From assembly GCA_034433795.1 (NCBI GenBank), contig DAOUAE010000067.1:1-50181 (forward strand): a stretch of DNA of 50,181 nt, in the 5' to 3' direction. Each line of letters opens with the position of its first letter. The stretch's first letter is position 1. Made by a program: the position numbers and the translations under genes. Below, one piece after another: positions 49,536-50,181 of this stretch. The DNA comes from DAOUAE01 sp034433795. Lineage in GTDB: Bacteria; Chloroflexota; UBA6077; FW602-bin22; DAOUAE01. Below the pieces are notes generated by a model, which worked only from the letters and a program-made list of their open reading frames with translations, ran no database searches and was not told the origin of the DNA.

Positions 49536-49847
49536 CTACTCGCCCAGGCCCAGTTCGGTGGCCACCTCGGTGAGGAGGCGGGCCAGGGCGGATTCGAGGT
49601 TCTGGGCGGCCTGACCGCGGACGGCGTGCTGGGTGCGGACCAGGCGGGTCAGGTGGTCGAGGAGGTGGCCGAGGTCGCGGAGGCTGGCGCCGTCGCGGAG
49701 GGCGCGTTTGAGGAGGAGGCGGGCGAGGGCCAGTTCCTCCTCGAGGGCGGTGAGGCGGTGGGCGTGGTGGAGGTCGGCCTGGTCGGCCGGGTTGAGGTCG
49801 GCGGCGTAGAAGCTGGCCGGGGTCTGGCGCGCGCGGGGGGTGGTCAC
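49536..49847 (-). CDS. First gene of the phage-like cassette, small-terminase-like, 103 aa
   Basis: The start is the GTG at 49847 with GGGAGG 6 nt upstream; the ATG at 49862 lies on the ribosome-binding side and overlaps the SOS-like box. The protein is almost fully helical (ADLHHAHRLTALEEELALA, LLLKRALRDGASLRDLGHLL, NLESALARLLTEVATELG) and lacks an obvious HTH. Its place directly before TerL and its size suit a terminase small subunit, but this is inference. Confidence 0.6.
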   Translation of the reverse strand: MTTPRARQTPASFYAADLNPADQADLHHAHRLTALEEELALARLLLKRALRDGASLRDLGHLLDHLTRLVRTQHAVRGQAAQNLESALARLLTEVATELGLGE

Positions 49848-49860
49848 AGGGCCTCCCTTC

Positions 49861-49883
49861 AAACATATGTTCTATCTTCTATA
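49861..49883 (-). promoter_or_regulatory. Promoter of the phage-like operon with SOS-like box
   Basis: On the minus strand TATAGA (49883-49878) is a plausible -10; TTGTAT about 20 nt upstream is a loose -35. The predicted start falls in GAACATATGTTT (49872-49861), one base off the GAAC-N4-GTTC SOS box seen at 19072. The box occupies the same place relative to the start as in that gene. Confidence 0.6.
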
Positions 49884-49942
49884 CTGCCGCTGAGGGGGGT
49901 CTGATACAACCGTTTTGGGGGCAATATGGGAAAAAATTTTTG

Positions 49943-49991
49943 CCGTCGATCCCCGGGGGTCTTGCGGGGGACCGGGGGTCGACGGTATAAT
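49943..49991 (+). promoter_or_regulatory. CRISPR leader: inverted repeat and promoter
   Basis: TTGCGG (49962-49967), an 18-nt spacer and a perfect TATAAT (49986-49991) form a promoter about 42 bp before the first repeat. A 14-bp inverted repeat (49943-49956 with 49972-49985, one G-T pair) encloses the -35 and ends right at the -10. An A6T5 tract precedes it at 49931. Confidence 0.7.
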
Positions 49992-50032
49992 AGAGCCAGC
50001 GAGCCCCGGTCCGACCGGCCCAAAAGGGGTGG

Positions 50033-50181
50033 GTCCTAATCGCACCATAGTGGGATTGAAACCCGCCTGATGCATGGCAATGGCAGCGGTGAGGACAGGT
50101 CCTAATCGCACCATAGTGGGATTGAAACGACGGTTACTGGACTCATGTAGCCCTTAAAGATGCGAGTCCTAATCGCACCAT
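50033..50181 (+). CRISPR. CRISPR array, leader end, continuing off the right edge
   Basis: Two full 30-bp repeats (50033-50062 and 50099-50128) are identical, and a third begins at 50166 and is cut by the window end. Each repeat starts GTCCTAATCGCACC and ends GTGGGATTGAAAC; the terminal ATTGAAAC is the 8-nt handle typical of Cas6-processed type I-A/I-B or III systems. Spacers are 36 bp (50063-50098) and 37 bp (50129-50165). The leader promoter is on the left, so these are the newest spacers. No cas gene is in the window. Confidence 0.95.

Noticed and set aside
50033..50181. Self-targeting of the phage-like cassette by the two spacers
   Set aside because: I looked for both spacers and their complements in the window and saw no match. 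A full search is needed to be certain.

Overview
The window is GC-rich, gene-dense bacterial DNA. It most likely comes from a member of the Chloroflexota, probably a thermophile of the Thermomicrobia/Sphaerobacter type. Reasons: very high GC, frequent GTG starts, Pro/Thr-rich surface linkers, a secreted domain I associate with Chloroflexota, a GAAC-N4-GTTC SOS box, and a CRISPR repeat ending in ATTGAAAC. The assignment rests on recalled family resemblance, not on a search. The left edge is a near-pure G run cutting into a partial gene. The right edge is inside a CRISPR array.

Layout. 1-1350: partial membrane protein, RNase P RNA, tRNA-Leu(CAG) and tRNA-Ala(GGC), and a small protein. 1760-11480: housekeeping genes: ruvB, a small membrane protein, a SIS isomerase plus FGGY sugar kinase pair, a Gfo/Idh/MocA oxidoreductase, a lipoyl-enzyme group (E2, lipA, lipB), rarA and an SMP-30-like protein. 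11475-19070 (minus strand): an uncharacterised barrel-like protein, a VIT/vWA protein with its MerR-type regulator, a rhomboid protease, a BON-domain protein and an SOS-boxed single-strand-annealing-like protein. 19192-20569: a yybP-ykoY (Mn2+) riboswitch with terminator, ahead of a cation exchanger. 21042-33107: secreted repeat proteins, a TauE-modABC operon, SH3 and amidase cell-wall proteins, a GerW protein, a frameshifted toxin with its antitoxin, and a secreted HExxH protein.

Two points in the middle stand out. First, two stand-alone RNAs (about 30361-30514 and 33160-33307) share sequence, promoter layout and an unusual closing helix: their 5' and 3' ends pair to form the terminator stem. 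Second, 34650-39185 looks like a self-contained export system. It has a degenerate response regulator, small secreted proteins sharing a mature N-terminal motif, and a Ser/His (SipW-type) signal peptidase fused to a DUF5305-like domain.

The last 10 kb is a compact minus-strand phage-like cassette: small terminase-like gene, TerL, portal, protease-capsid fusion, a few structural genes, amidase endolysin and holin. It has no visible integrase, replication or tape-measure gene. Its promoter carries a near-consensus SOS box resembling the one on the annealing-protein gene, so DNA damage could induce both. It abuts the leader of a CRISPR array whose cas genes are not in the window.
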